Shown in pieces: positions 6,972 to 15,258 of a stretch of 64,000 bases of DNA. The notes under the pieces were generated by a model that was given only the letters and a program-made list of their open reading frames with translations, did not search any database and was not told the origin of the DNA. Made by a program: the position numbers and the translations under genes. Each line of letters begins with the position of its first letter. Within the stretch, counting starts at the first letter, position 1. Source of the stretch: Candidatus Poribacteria bacterium (GTDB lineage: Bacteria > Poribacteria > WGA-4E > WGA-3G); contig JAPPFM010000010.1 of assembly GCA_028821605.1 (NCBI GenBank), forward strand, positions 1 through 64,000. Direction: 5' to 3'.

Positions 6972-8906
6972 ATGCAATTTAATTTTATTCGACAGAGTAG
7001 ACAGTGCTTGCTGCTGCGAATTGTCCAAAAAATCTGTATTTTCGGAATGATGCTGGCAGTTGTATCCTTTTCGGCTGCAGATTCCGGTATAAGCCAGCGG
7101 GATATTTTTGTCGGTGCGAGTGCCCGCGCAGTTGGCATGGGAAGTGCTTTCACTGCCGGTCCGTCGGCGACCAACGGTTTTTTGTGGAACCCATCTTCAT
7201 TAGGATTTATGAATGGCGTGGAAGTCAATATGGGCGGGATGCCGCTTCCCGGAAATGTATCGAGCCGCGATCAGGCGTTTTCAGTCGCAGCGAATCCGCA
7301 CACGTTCGGTTTGACGAACAGAAATCTGGGAAATATCTCCTTCGCGACGTGGCTTGATGGTTGGAAAAATAACACGAGGGAGTCTACACAGATCGTCCTT
7401 TTAGGATACGGACTGGCACTCGGACAGAGGGCATCAGCGGGGACAAACCTCCGCTACTATCAGAATAACACACCCATCAGAACGAATTTCTTATGGAGTG
7501 TGGATTTGGGAATGCAATTCGCCTACCCATTGGAAAGATGGGGTGATGAACTGACGGTCGGCGTGAATTTCTCCGAATTGAGCAGCGGTATTCGAGAAAA
7601 CGGCGTACTCCTTGAGAGCGCGCCTTTAGCCGCACGTTTCGGCACAACTTATGAGTTGGGCAGTGAGACCCTTTTTTCTGCTGACCTTGCTGTTCGAGGA
7701 TCGAACGACGCGGTTGGTGGGGAACGGTTCCGATTGCATATCGGTGCTGAACGTTGGCTCATTGATGGACACGTCGGATTACGCCTCGGTTATACCGCTT
7801 TGACTGCTTCTGAAAGGTTCTGGAATGGTGAGTTAGCACGAGGCTTCAGTTTCCGAAACTCGGCAGGACAGCTTGATTATGCGTACGTCACTGGTAGTGA
7901 ATTGGCACGGGGCATTCATTGGATCTCTGCAACATTGCGCTGGGGTGGGAACGGCACAGCCCCCGTATCGGTAGCGACGCGCACTGAGGCATCGGATGCC
8001 GATGATGCTGCGCCGATTTTAATGCCGGAAGCACTCATCGTGGACCCTGAAACCATTAGTGGAGAATTAAATCTCTCCGAGCAAGCGATTTCACCGAATG
8101 GCGATGGTGTTTCGGATAGCACCACATTTCGCCTAAGTTTTGAAGATAGCATCGCACCCCTACGGTGGCAGTTGAACATCACCGATGAATACACCGAAAG
8201 CGTCTGGAGGAAATCTGGAACGGATATTCCTTCAACGGGTGTTGTCTGGGATGGGATTGCGGATACTGGCAATTTAGTCCCTGATGGTGACTATGAGGTG
8301 CAACTCCACATTGTTGACGCACAAGGCACACCGTACCTGAAAGATATTAAGGATCTCACGATTGACCTCATTCCAACGACATTAGAGATTTCTGGGAGTG
8401 CACCCGCGACCGTCGCTGTGAAAGCGTGGGATATTAATCCGCTTACGCATTGGAAACTTGAACTTTTCGATACGGAAAATGTGCTTGTCGAACAGATGGA
8501 AGGAAACGGTTCGCCGCCCGCCGAAGTCTTTTTGAGCAAGGTTCAGACACAGCCAGCTACTACATACATTTGCAAGCTGCAGGTTCAGGACATCGCGGGG
8601 AATCGGAGCACAGAACAAACGCAGCTGCAACTCGGTGCTGGCAGTCAATCGGCGACAGTATCTGCAGCACGGCTCACATTGATGGTTGGCTCTTTTGCAC
8701 AACCCTACAATGCCGAACTGATGGCTGCGAATCTGCAGCGTATGAATCCGGACGAGAAGGTACAAATCTATACAGCTGTGGTTGACGCGAGAACAGTGCA
8801 TCGGGTAACGATTGGAGAATTTGCAGCACGGGAGGAGGCAACCGGTCTCAAACAACACATTCAAGAGACACAGGGGATTGAACCGGTATTGATTACGCTC
8901 CAATAA
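6972..8906 (+). CDS. PorV/UPF0164-like outer-membrane protein with FlgD-like and SPOR domains
   Basis: This 644-residue protein has a signal peptide (about residues 1-36). A beta-barrel of the PorV/UPF0164 type follows, recognised by DIFVGASARAVGMGSAFTA and FLWNPSSLGFMNG. Near residue 373 a FlgD-like Ig domain begins (AISPNGDGVSDSTTFRLSF, later VVWDGIADTGNLVPDGDYEV). The last 75 residues form a SPOR domain (LTLMVGSFAQPYNAELMAAN to VTIGEFAAREEA), which normally binds denuded peptidoglycan. The fusion would tie an outer-membrane barrel to the cell wall. I use ATG 6972; an in-frame GTG at 6963 is possible, and both have weak ribosome sites. Domain calls are from motif recognition. Confidence 0.7.
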   Translation: MQFNFIRQSRQCLLLRIVQKICIFGMMLAVVSFSAADSGISQRDIFVGASARAVGMGSAFTAGPSATNGFLWNPSSLGFMNGVEVNMGGMPLPGNVSSRDQAFSVAANPHTFGLTNRNLGNISFATWLDGWKNNTRESTQIVLLGYGLALGQRASAGTNLRYYQNNTPIRTNFLWSVDLGMQFAYPLERWGDELTVGVNFSELSSGIRENGVLLESAPLAARFGTTYELGSETLFSADLAVRGSNDAVGGERFRLHIGAERWLIDGHVGLRLGYTALTASERFWNGELARGFSFRNSAGQLDYAYVTGSELARGIHWISATLRWGGNGTAPVSVATRTEASDADDAAPILMPEALIVDPETISGELNLSEQAISPNGDGVSDSTTFRLSFEDSIAPLRWQLNITDEYTESVWRKSGTDIPSTGVVWDGIADTGNLVPDGDYEVQLHIVDAQGTPYLKDIKDLTIDLIPTTLEISGSAPATVAVKAWDINPLTHWKLELFDTENVLVEQMEGNGSPPAEVFLSKVQTQPATTYICKLQVQDIAGNRSTEQTQLQLGAGSQSATVSAARLTLMVGSFAQPYNAELMAANLQRMNPDEKVQIYTAVVDARTVHRVTIGEFAAREEATGLKQHIQETQGIEPVLITLQ

Positions 8907-8957
8907 TATGGCTGTCGGTGTATGGCATGCAAAACGAATATAACTGTCACAGGGTGT

Positions 8958-10235
8958 TTATCGGTTAGCCTCATGACACATAGGACTTTTAGGGGTCGGT
9001 GTTGTTGCTAAGGTAGAAGCAGGATGATTTCCCGCCTGAGATAGATTCCGTAGTCCCTCATTAATAACCGGTCCGCCTAAGCAGGATTTTAGTGATTTTC
9101 CAACGCTTTGAATATTACTCAGTTCCAACGCTTGGGTCAGGTCCAGCTGCGCCTGCATAAGCCAGTCAGTAAAACACGTTTTTCGGATAGGATGCTCCTG
9201 CCATTCCCCTGCGAAGTTTTCAAGCGGGTTTACCGGATTAGGTATAAGAGCCATACCATTGCTATCATACTTAATATGACAAGACATTTCTCCTACAATT
9301 TTCAACAGAGTTCGTTGGAGATCTGCCTCGTTGTCATAGACCTGAGCCGCAAGTGTCGTAATGATGATAGAGAGGGGCTTAGCCTTTTCGTCGTAGGCAG
9401 ATTGATTTTCGTTAAACCAGATGTCGCGGTGCCGTTTCAATATCTGGATAGTTCGTTGAAGTGGCGTTTTGACCTTATATCCCGGAACCTCCTCAACTCG
9501 CCGTTGGATTGATTCAGCAAAAGACTTTCGGATCACGTCGAACTGGACTTGCATGCAACTTCGGAACCATTCTGTATACCCCTTGGGATTGCTATGAGGC
9601 CAGTCAGGACTGACTTTGGAGTAACTGGAGAGGGTATTATCCGTAATTGCAACCGTGGAATCTGCCCCATTAGGCAGCACGTAACGGTATGATTCAATAA
9701 GTTGTTTGAAAGACTCCGCGTCTGGAATTGTGGGCAAGATATTGATATGAAATTGAGCACCATCGGCGTAATTCAGCGTCCAGCAATGCTTACTTTCTTC
9801 TGGTCGAGAGTACATGTCGTTAGCACGGGCATAAGACTTGATTTCGTCCCCAACTAAACACTTTAGTTTCTCTTGACTTATCTCGGTTTTCTGAAGGCTC
9901 AACTCACTGACAAGGTCTATGTCGTACTCTTCAGCACCAGAAACAGGTTTTATAACTGTGCCAAGCAGAAAAGAGCCTTGTGGATAAATTTCAGGCTTGT
10001 AGCAAGCAACTACAGATTCGTCTCGTTCTAGCCATGCTCCGATAGATTTGTAGCGTTTTGTCGCTTGTTCGTAATAACTTTCAGGAATGTCCAATGCGTT
10101 GGCTATGGCCTCAAGCGGTGAACTGGATTCTCGCTCAAGCCTTTCATAGACGACTTTGTCTACGGCTCGTTGAATCTGTCTTTTTGTAAACTTCCCTCGT
10201 TTGGGTGGATATTTAATAGTTCTTTGTCTTGCCAT
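8958..10235 (-). CDS. CD-NTase-like nucleotidyltransferase with a changed catalytic residue
   Basis: This 425-residue protein is a cGAS/DncV-like nucleotidyltransferase of CBASS anti-phage systems. The motif YPQGSFLLGT (Gly87-Ser88) and EYDIDLV (Asp105, Asp107) are intact. The third metal-binding acid, expected about 58 residues on, is Asn165 (QFHINILP). The paralogue at 12868-14784 has Asp at that place (QFHMDILP). This predicts loss or change of synthase activity. The protein stops right after the nucleotidyltransferase core and lacks the E2-like tail of its paralogue. The start is ATG 10235, with GAGGTG six bases upstream. It lies 33 bases after a candidate effector gene, so the two form a pair. 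Confidence 0.8.
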   Translation of the reverse strand: MARQRTIKYPPKRGKFTKRQIQRAVDKVVYERLERESSSPLEAIANALDIPESYYEQATKRYKSIGAWLERDESVVACYKPEIYPQGSFLLGTVIKPVSGAEEYDIDLVSELSLQKTEISQEKLKCLVGDEIKSYARANDMYSRPEESKHCWTLNYADGAQFHINILPTIPDAESFKQLIESYRYVLPNGADSTVAITDNTLSSYSKVSPDWPHSNPKGYTEWFRSCMQVQFDVIRKSFAESIQRRVEEVPGYKVKTPLQRTIQILKRHRDIWFNENQSAYDEKAKPLSIIITTLAAQVYDNEADLQRTLLKIVGEMSCHIKYDSNGMALIPNPVNPLENFAGEWQEHPIRKTCFTDWLMQAQLDLTQALELSNIQSVGKSLKSCLGGPVINEGLRNLSQAGNHPASTLATTPTPKSPMCHEANR

Positions 10236-10268
10236 GTGAATCACCTCTCTGAATCACATTTCGATAGG

Positions 10269-10889
10269 TTACTCGCTATTTCTTTCCAGCCATCTTGCAA
10301 TCACCAAAGCATAATCATTAAAAATCAAATCCTCAGCATCCAATCGAAGTTCTTCAGCTGTTTGAGGTAGATCCCTCAGAAAAGTCTGATAACGTTCCCA
10401 AATGATACTTCCACCAGGGATCGTCTGCCTCTCGGAAGCGTTGCGGAGCCAGTTACGAACGGCTTTAACGATTGTCTCAGCATCGTTTTTATGCGCATGA
10501 ATGTCCTGTCCAGCGATATCCGAAATAAACTGTTGATACCGATACGATTCTTTATCCAAGACAAGACATTTTTTCCTTTTTTGTTCGGCCATTCCAAATT
10601 TCTTTGCACCCAGAAAAACACCTAATTCCAGAGGCATGTTAAACCGAGGGAATCCCGAATTCTTATCTAATTCCGTTCTGGATATATCGTGAATGCCGTA
10701 ACGACAGACCTCAATAATGTTATAAATTTTATCGATTCGTACCTGGCTCGCGTCTTCTTCCTCAAGAGCACACCGAGCAACGAAACCACAATCATGTATC
10801 GTGAACACTATCGCATCAAACAACGGCTTATAATCTGAATCAAAGGGACAATTGATAAATACATTGTCATTGTAGTAAGGACGGTTCAT
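10269..10889 (-). CDS. Candidate CBASS effector, Rossmann/TIR-like nucleotide-binding fold
   Basis: This 206-residue protein begins NDNVFINCPFDSDYKPLFDA, followed by VFTIHDCGFVARCALEEEDA, RIDKIYNIIEVCRYGIHDIS and FNMPLELGVFLGAKKFG. The pattern of a beta strand with a small polar loop, a charged helix and a late acidic residue before a helix resembles TIR domains and nucleoside 2-deoxyribosyltransferases. No membrane segment or signal peptide is seen. It is immediately upstream of the CD-NTase-like gene in the same direction, with its own promoter at 11038-11067, which is the position of a CBASS effector. An NAD- or nucleotide-cleaving role is inferred only. The family itself I recognise but cannot name with certainty. 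Confidence 0.55.
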   Translation of the reverse strand: MNRPYYNDNVFINCPFDSDYKPLFDAIVFTIHDCGFVARCALEEEDASQVRIDKIYNIIEVCRYGIHDISRTELDKNSGFPRFNMPLELGVFLGAKKFGMAEQKRKKCLVLDKESYRYQQFISDIAGQDIHAHKNDAETIVKAVRNWLRNASERQTIPGGSIIWERYQTFLRDLPQTAEELRLDAEDLIFNDYALVIARWLERNSE

Positions 10890-10946
10890 AGCACTTCCTG
10901 TCTGAACTTCAGGTTTTCACAGATTTACATCTGACGAGGACTGTGT

Positions 10947-10965
10947 AGCAGTTTTTAATTCTGCT
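10947..10965. repeat. Small hairpin in the leader of the effector gene
   Basis: AGCAG (10947-10951) and CTGCT (10961-10965) form a five-base-pair stem. On the plus strand it is followed by five T residues. It lies in the predicted 140-base leader between the promoter at 11038-11067 and the gene start at 10889. It is weak and may be chance. Confidence 0.25.
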
Positions 10966-11037
10966 TTTTCCCGACTCCCGTCTTATATAGATAATCCGTG
11001 ATTCAGATGCCAGCTATGCACAACCCTGATACCATTA

Positions 11038-11067
11038 ATAATACCATATCTATTAGAAAAATATCAA
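11038..11067 (-). promoter_or_regulatory. Promoter of the second CBASS-like pair
   Basis: On the minus strand TTGATA (11062-11067), an 18-base spacer and TATTAT (11038-11043). The bases ATGGTATTAT around the -10 box are identical to those at the operon promoter 15259-15287, which suggests a common regulator or common origin. The gap 10890-11517 otherwise holds a gene remnant at 11157-11285 and no other clear feature. Confidence 0.55.
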
Positions 11068-11156
11068 GGTGAAATGCAATTTAAAGCCCAGATGTTTGTT
11101 GTCAAACTCCGAGAGAGCCTGAAGACCAACTATGCTTGGATGTTCCGTTCACTACC

Positions 11157-11285
11157 TATCTACTCATCAACATACCTACTTGGAAAAGGAATGCCTTCAA
11201 CTTAGGTCTTGCCAACTCTGTCGTGGGTCGCAGTTGGCTTTTTTCTACCGTGGATCTCGGCTCAGCGTAGAGCGTCTCATGCAGT
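11157..11285 (-). pseudogene. Decayed 3' end of a gene like the 16875-19838 nuclease-methyltransferase
   Basis: Read on the minus strand, 11285-11160 encodes LHETLYAEPRSTVEKSQL, then TELARPKLKAF. The intact gene ends with LREILCAEPSIHGGKVEKC, then AELAKMKLKGIP. At DNA level the stretch GGCATTCCTTTTCC and the bases after it are shared with 16890-16920. The fragment has no start, and an in-frame stop lies just upstream. It is a relic of about 40 codons lying between the two CD-NTase modules, evidence that an island rearrangement or duplication left it behind. Confidence 0.65.
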
Positions 11286-11517
11286 CCGGTCTACTTCATG
11301 GAGAGAAAAATCAGATAGTTTTCTTTCCATCTAGTGGAGCCGTATGCGCTTTGATGAGCACACTCTATAAAGATTACTCCGCTCGAATGCTAGGTCATAT
11401 GGACATGCGATGAGTCGCCCTACTGCAAACATTTATATTTTCCGATGCCATAGTAAAGAGGTATTTTCCAACCTTCATGTGTATTGAGGACTGAAAAAAT
11501 GAACTCGTTTGTGGATT

Positions 11518-12693
11518 TCATAAGCGTGAATTGATCTTAAGGACTGTCCTTAATCCATTCTGATCATCATATTCACATGCGAAAATTTCAGGATCTGATT
11601 TTGGTAGAAGGACCCGACCACATTCAACGGCAATTGGTGCTGGAGCTGCTGGGATAATAGAGATTTGGCAAGAGTCTCCATGCGTAGATTGAATCTCGTT
11701 CAGCAATTTCCTGTATTCACGACTGAACTCTTCTAACTGTTTACGAGACTTTAAAAAATGTGGAAAAGGATTTTCAATGGTTATCTCATAAACACTGAAA
11801 TTCTCCGAAACCAACGGTTCATGCCGATCACTATCAATTTTTCCACTTAGAGACAATACGATTGCAACGCTTGTACTATCCTTGTTAACATGAAGAGGAT
11901 TCACGATGTAGTGCGTTTCTGTGTCCTGTTCCTCCTTGGGCCAGGACCAGGTATGGTTTGTGTCATCAATATTTCTGTGTGACTGGTACAAATCCGCTGG
12001 AACAGTATCACCAATGCACTTTCCCAAGAACATTAATAGTGGCATAGGGCCAATAGCAAATACCGAGAGATGCTTAATCTCTTTTCCATCTACTCCTGCG
12101 TCAAAGCACCACTTGATTTTTCGCTGAATATCTCCAGCAAAAGCCTGCCAGTACTCTATATCGCTGTGACCGTCAAAATCGTCTCTTTCAATCCTAATTC
12201 CTTTTTCATCAGCAGGGAATTTGGGAAACATTGCATTGCGATAGGCCTCGGGGTTAATTGGAACAATCCTTTCGCCTATATTAACGGAGAACAATAGTAC
12301 CGTAGATTTATGGATCTCCTCTGGATACCTCGTTTGAATCTCGATTCTTTCCTCATGCTTTTTTTTCCACTCCCGCAGTAACTCCACCGGATATTTCTCA
12401 TAATTAGCGTCAATCTCTATATGACACCTTTGACACAATAGCATAAGGTTAGAAAATTCGATTTGCAGATTTGCAGATTCCTCGCTGCCTCTTGGACCGT
12501 CTTCACTAGCAGCTATAATATGAGCTACCTCCCCAAAATTTCCATCGGTTAACGTCAGGTCATTACGCCAAACGAGTTTGTTACAGCCACTAAATTCACA
12601 ACGCCCTGCTGACTTACCGAACAATTTCAACTTAGTATGCAAGGGCACATTTTTGCGAGTAATCTTGGGTTTTGGTTTCCTATTCTTAGTCAT
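11518..12693 (-). CDS. cap5: Cap5-type HNH-SAVED effector nuclease
   Basis: This 391-residue protein has an N-terminal HNH nuclease (about residues 20-110): zinc-type cysteines 32, 37, 87 and 90, then His58, Asn82 and His91 (EVAHII, SNLMLLCQRCH). The C-terminal half is a SAVED domain, the cyclic-nucleotide sensor of CBASS, with YWQAFAGDIQ, HLSVFAIGPMPLLMFLGKCI and IIPAAPAPIAVECGR followed by PKSDP. In the Cap5 family, binding of a cyclic nucleotide made by the partner CD-NTase triggers the HNH domain to degrade DNA. A good ribosome site AAGGAG precedes ATG 12693. It lies downstream of the CD-NTase-E2 gene in the same direction (gap 174 bases). The exact signal molecule cannot be read from sequence. 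Confidence 0.88.
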   Translation of the reverse strand: MTKNRKPKPKITRKNVPLHTKLKLFGKSAGRCEFSGCNKLVWRNDLTLTDGNFGEVAHIIAASEDGPRGSEESANLQIEFSNLMLLCQRCHIEIDANYEKYPVELLREWKKKHEERIEIQTRYPEEIHKSTVLLFSVNIGERIVPINPEAYRNAMFPKFPADEKGIRIERDDFDGHSDIEYWQAFAGDIQRKIKWCFDAGVDGKEIKHLSVFAIGPMPLLMFLGKCIGDTVPADLYQSHRNIDDTNHTWSWPKEEQDTETHYIVNPLHVNKDSTSVAIVLSLSGKIDSDRHEPLVSENFSVYEITIENPFPHFLKSRKQLEEFSREYRKLLNEIQSTHGDSCQISIIPAAPAPIAVECGRVLLPKSDPEIFACEYDDQNGLRTVLKINSRL

Positions 12694-12867
12694 ATGTTTA
12701 ATCTCCTTATTTTTTTATGATAGGTCTGAACTCTGATTATCTACTTCAGGACTCACCTATAATCCTAGTGATTGAAATTAAGGCCGGATTCAGCTCTCCT
12801 ACCCTTCTAATATCAAATGAATTGTGGTCCGCAATCGCGATCCGTTCTACTAAGTCAGTTATCATTA

Positions 12868-14784
12868 TCAACGCATTCTTTCACCAGATAAAATATGTTC
12901 TGCTAGCCCCACCGGCGGTTTTGTCACGTAATGTGTCTGACGAATTGCAACATCAGATGCTGCTTTCCTTCTACTACGTTTTACGGATTCAACTTGATCC
13001 ATGTGGCATTTTTTATACTTTTTACCACTTCCGCATGGGCACAAATCGTTTCTGCTAGGGTGAAGTTTTGCTAGATTTAACATCTCCGCTTCATATTCCA
13101 CCAACCCTTTTTTTCCATGTGAGTATTCGCCCCAAAGATCCTTGCGATTAGCGACAATCCCGAATTTCGCTGTGTAAGCAAGTTGATAAAAAAATGGAAT
13201 TACCTGTTCAGGAAGGAACTCTTTGATGCAAAGATTCCTGTTACCTCCGTATTTGATGCCTAAGCAACAACTGTCATCTTCAGGGTAAAAATGCAGATCA
13301 ATGATTGGAACATTGTATTTTTTTGAGATTCGATGGTGTCTGCCTCCAATCTCAAACACTTTTGGCCACCCATTCGCGTCTGGACTATCCAAGCGTATTT
13401 CAATCTCGAAAATGTCCTTAATGAAGCGGTCTATTCCTCTGGCATGCTCGCCAATTACCAATTTTCCCACCCTGTTGTCGTAGGCAGCACAAAAATGGAG
13501 TTCTCCGATTATTTTTGAAGAACTTGGCTCGTATTGTAAAGTGGGAAAGTATGATTCTAACCATTTGATTTCATCGTCTGTTATCTTCATGGTCGAAATC
13601 ACTGCATCTATAGTTTTCTGCTGTGCATAGAGTTTTCCGGGCTTTATTGATGCTGACAGAGTAGACACATAAACACTTTTCGACTCAGGAAGGTTCCTTA
13701 CTCCTTCATTGATAACTCGTTCGCCCAAGCACGATTTTAACGATTTTCCAACGCTCTGGATATCACTCATTTCTAACGCGTGGGTCAGATCTGACTGTGC
13801 CTGTTTAAGCCAATCTATGAAACACTCTTTTCGGATAGGATGTTCCTGCCATTTGTCGGCAAAATTTTCAAGTGGATTTACTGGATTGGGTATGAGAGTT
13901 ATACCGTTATCATCACGTTTAATATGCTTATGCATGTTACTTACCACATTCGACAACGCTTCTTGAAGGTCTGCTTCGTTGTTGTAAGCAAAAGCGGCGA
14001 GCGTTGTAATAATGATGGAAATCGGTTTAGCCTCTTCATCGTAATCGGATTTGTTCACTTCAAACCAGATGTCGCGGTGTCGTTTTAATATCTGAATTGT
14101 TCGCTGAAGTGGCGTTTTGACTTTATACTCTGGCACATCTTCAACTCGCAGTTGAATTGACTCAGCAAGAGACTTTCGGATCGCGTTGAACTGAATTTCC
14201 ATGCGACTTCTGAACCACTCTGCATATCCCCTTGGATTACTACAAGGCCAGTCCGGATGGATTCGCGTATAATTAGGGTGAGTCCTATCAGTAATGGCAA
14301 TCGCGGAATCTGACCAGTTAGACGGTGAGTAACCTTTTGACTCAAGGAGTTGTCTAAACGGCTCTGCATCTGGAATCGCTGGCAAGATGTCCATGTGAAA
14401 TTGAACATCATCCGCATAATGAAGCGTCCAACAACGTTTCCCTTCTTCTACTGGAGAATTTATGTCATTTTCACGGATGTAGGACTTAATTTCGTCCCCG
14501 ACTAAATTCTTTAGATATGCTTGGCTGATTTTATTTTTCTGAAGACTCAACTCGCTGACAAGGTCTATGTCATACTCTTCGACATCGGAAATAGGTTTCG
14601 TAACTGTGCCAATCAGAAAAGAACCTTGTGGGTAAATATCAGGACTGTAGCCAGCAACTATAGATTCATCCCGTTCGAGCCATGCACCAATAGATTCATA
14701 GCGTTTTACGGCTTGTTCGTAGTAGTTTTCAGGGATATCTAATGCTTCAGATATGGTCTCGAGCAGTGAACTAAAATTATACAT
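12868..14784 (-). CDS. CD-NTase fused to an E2-like domain and SEC-C motif
   Basis: This 638-residue protein has three parts. Residues 1-370 are a CD-NTase with YPQGSFLIGT (Gly54-Ser55), YDIDLV (Asp72, Asp74) and a third acid Asp132 (QFHMDILP), so the synthase looks active. Residues about 405-565 resemble the E2-like domain of type II CBASS: VFEIGGRHHRI, then HFYPEDDSCCLG (His498, Cys506, Cys507), then VIPFFYQLAYTAKFG and a GEYSHGKKG block. Residues 578-594 are a SEC-C zinc motif (NDLCPCGSGKKYKKCH). E2-like proteins in short type II CBASS act on the CD-NTase, so a fusion is mechanistically sensible. I choose ATG 14784, which has AAGGAGG eight bases upstream; the ATG at 14802 overlaps that site. 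A long paralogue lies at 8958-10235. Confidence 0.82.
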   Translation of the reverse strand: MYNFSSLLETISEALDIPENYYEQAVKRYESIGAWLERDESIVAGYSPDIYPQGSFLIGTVTKPISDVEEYDIDLVSELSLQKNKISQAYLKNLVGDEIKSYIRENDINSPVEEGKRCWTLHYADDVQFHMDILPAIPDAEPFRQLLESKGYSPSNWSDSAIAITDRTHPNYTRIHPDWPCSNPRGYAEWFRSRMEIQFNAIRKSLAESIQLRVEDVPEYKVKTPLQRTIQILKRHRDIWFEVNKSDYDEEAKPISIIITTLAAFAYNNEADLQEALSNVVSNMHKHIKRDDNGITLIPNPVNPLENFADKWQEHPIRKECFIDWLKQAQSDLTHALEMSDIQSVGKSLKSCLGERVINEGVRNLPESKSVYVSTLSASIKPGKLYAQQKTIDAVISTMKITDDEIKWLESYFPTLQYEPSSSKIIGELHFCAAYDNRVGKLVIGEHARGIDRFIKDIFEIEIRLDSPDANGWPKVFEIGGRHHRISKKYNVPIIDLHFYPEDDSCCLGIKYGGNRNLCIKEFLPEQVIPFFYQLAYTAKFGIVANRKDLWGEYSHGKKGLVEYEAEMLNLAKLHPSRNDLCPCGSGKKYKKCHMDQVESVKRSRRKAASDVAIRQTHYVTKPPVGLAEHILSGERMR

Positions 14785-14822
14785 GGGAGAATCCTCCTTC
14801 ATTTTTGGAAAGTTTTGACTGA

Positions 14823-14843
14823 TTCTGTTGATTGCTAACAGAA
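14823..14843. repeat. Small inverted repeat before the CD-NTase gene
   Basis: TTCTGTT (14823-14829) and AACAGAA (14837-14843) form a perfect seven-base-pair stem with a seven-base loop in the 110-base gap between the 14895 gene and the CD-NTase-E2 gene. It has no U-tract, so it is not a standard terminator; a processing or regulator site is possible. Confidence 0.35.
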
Positions 14844-14894
14844 CCGTTTGAAGTTAGAAAAACAATTGAAAATTCCATATTAGTCCCTCCGTTA

Positions 14895-15209
14895 TCAATG
14901 GTTAGATTTCCTTGGTTTTGTGACAACTAATTCAAATTCCCCATTCTTTCGCTGAGCAGCACTATGTCTGAACGTGGAATGTTGTTCTTGATGAGCATCA
15001 ACGGTACTGGGAGTTTCAACCTCAACAATTTTGGTTCGACTCCTCCGTGTTGCCAGAATGTCAGGAATTCTCCCATCGTCACCGATTGGATCCGGCTGAT
15101 CGAAATTCGGTAGATCAGCCTGAACTTTCCACCCTTTGTCTTTAAGCTCATTCGCGAGAGCACGAACACAACGATCATGGGTGGATTGGTTTTTGCTTTG
15201 CCTACTCAT
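14895..15209 (-). CDS. Small PD-(D/E)xK-like protein of the CBASS operon
   Basis: This 104-residue protein is the first gene of the leftward island operon. It carries GRIPDILATRRS followed by TKIVEVETPSTVDAHQEQHS. The spacing of Asp50 and Glu63-x-Glu65 resembles a PD-(D/E)xK nuclease core in which the usual Lys is Glu. The protein is short for a nuclease and lacks other domains, so it could be an accessory, a regulator or a nuclease that acts as a multimer. The strong ribosome site AAAGGAGG and a near-consensus promoter (15259-15287) show it is a real gene. I do not recognise a named family. Confidence 0.55.
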   Translation of the reverse strand: MSRQSKNQSTHDRCVRALANELKDKGWKVQADLPNFDQPDPIGDDGRIPDILATRRSRTKIVEVETPSTVDAHQEQHSTFRHSAAQRKNGEFELVVTKPRKSNH

Positions 15210-15258
15210 TGTAAGTTCCTCCTTTGTATTAAGACATAGGCTAAATCATATATTGTAT

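Noticed and set aside
8382-8903. Minus-strand open frame of 173 codons
   Set aside because: It is antisense to the SPOR-domain coding region, whose conserved motifs explain the sequence.
11132-11413. Plus-strand open frame of 93 codons
   Set aside because: It lies opposite the gene remnant at 11157-11285, has no ribosome site and shows no known domain.
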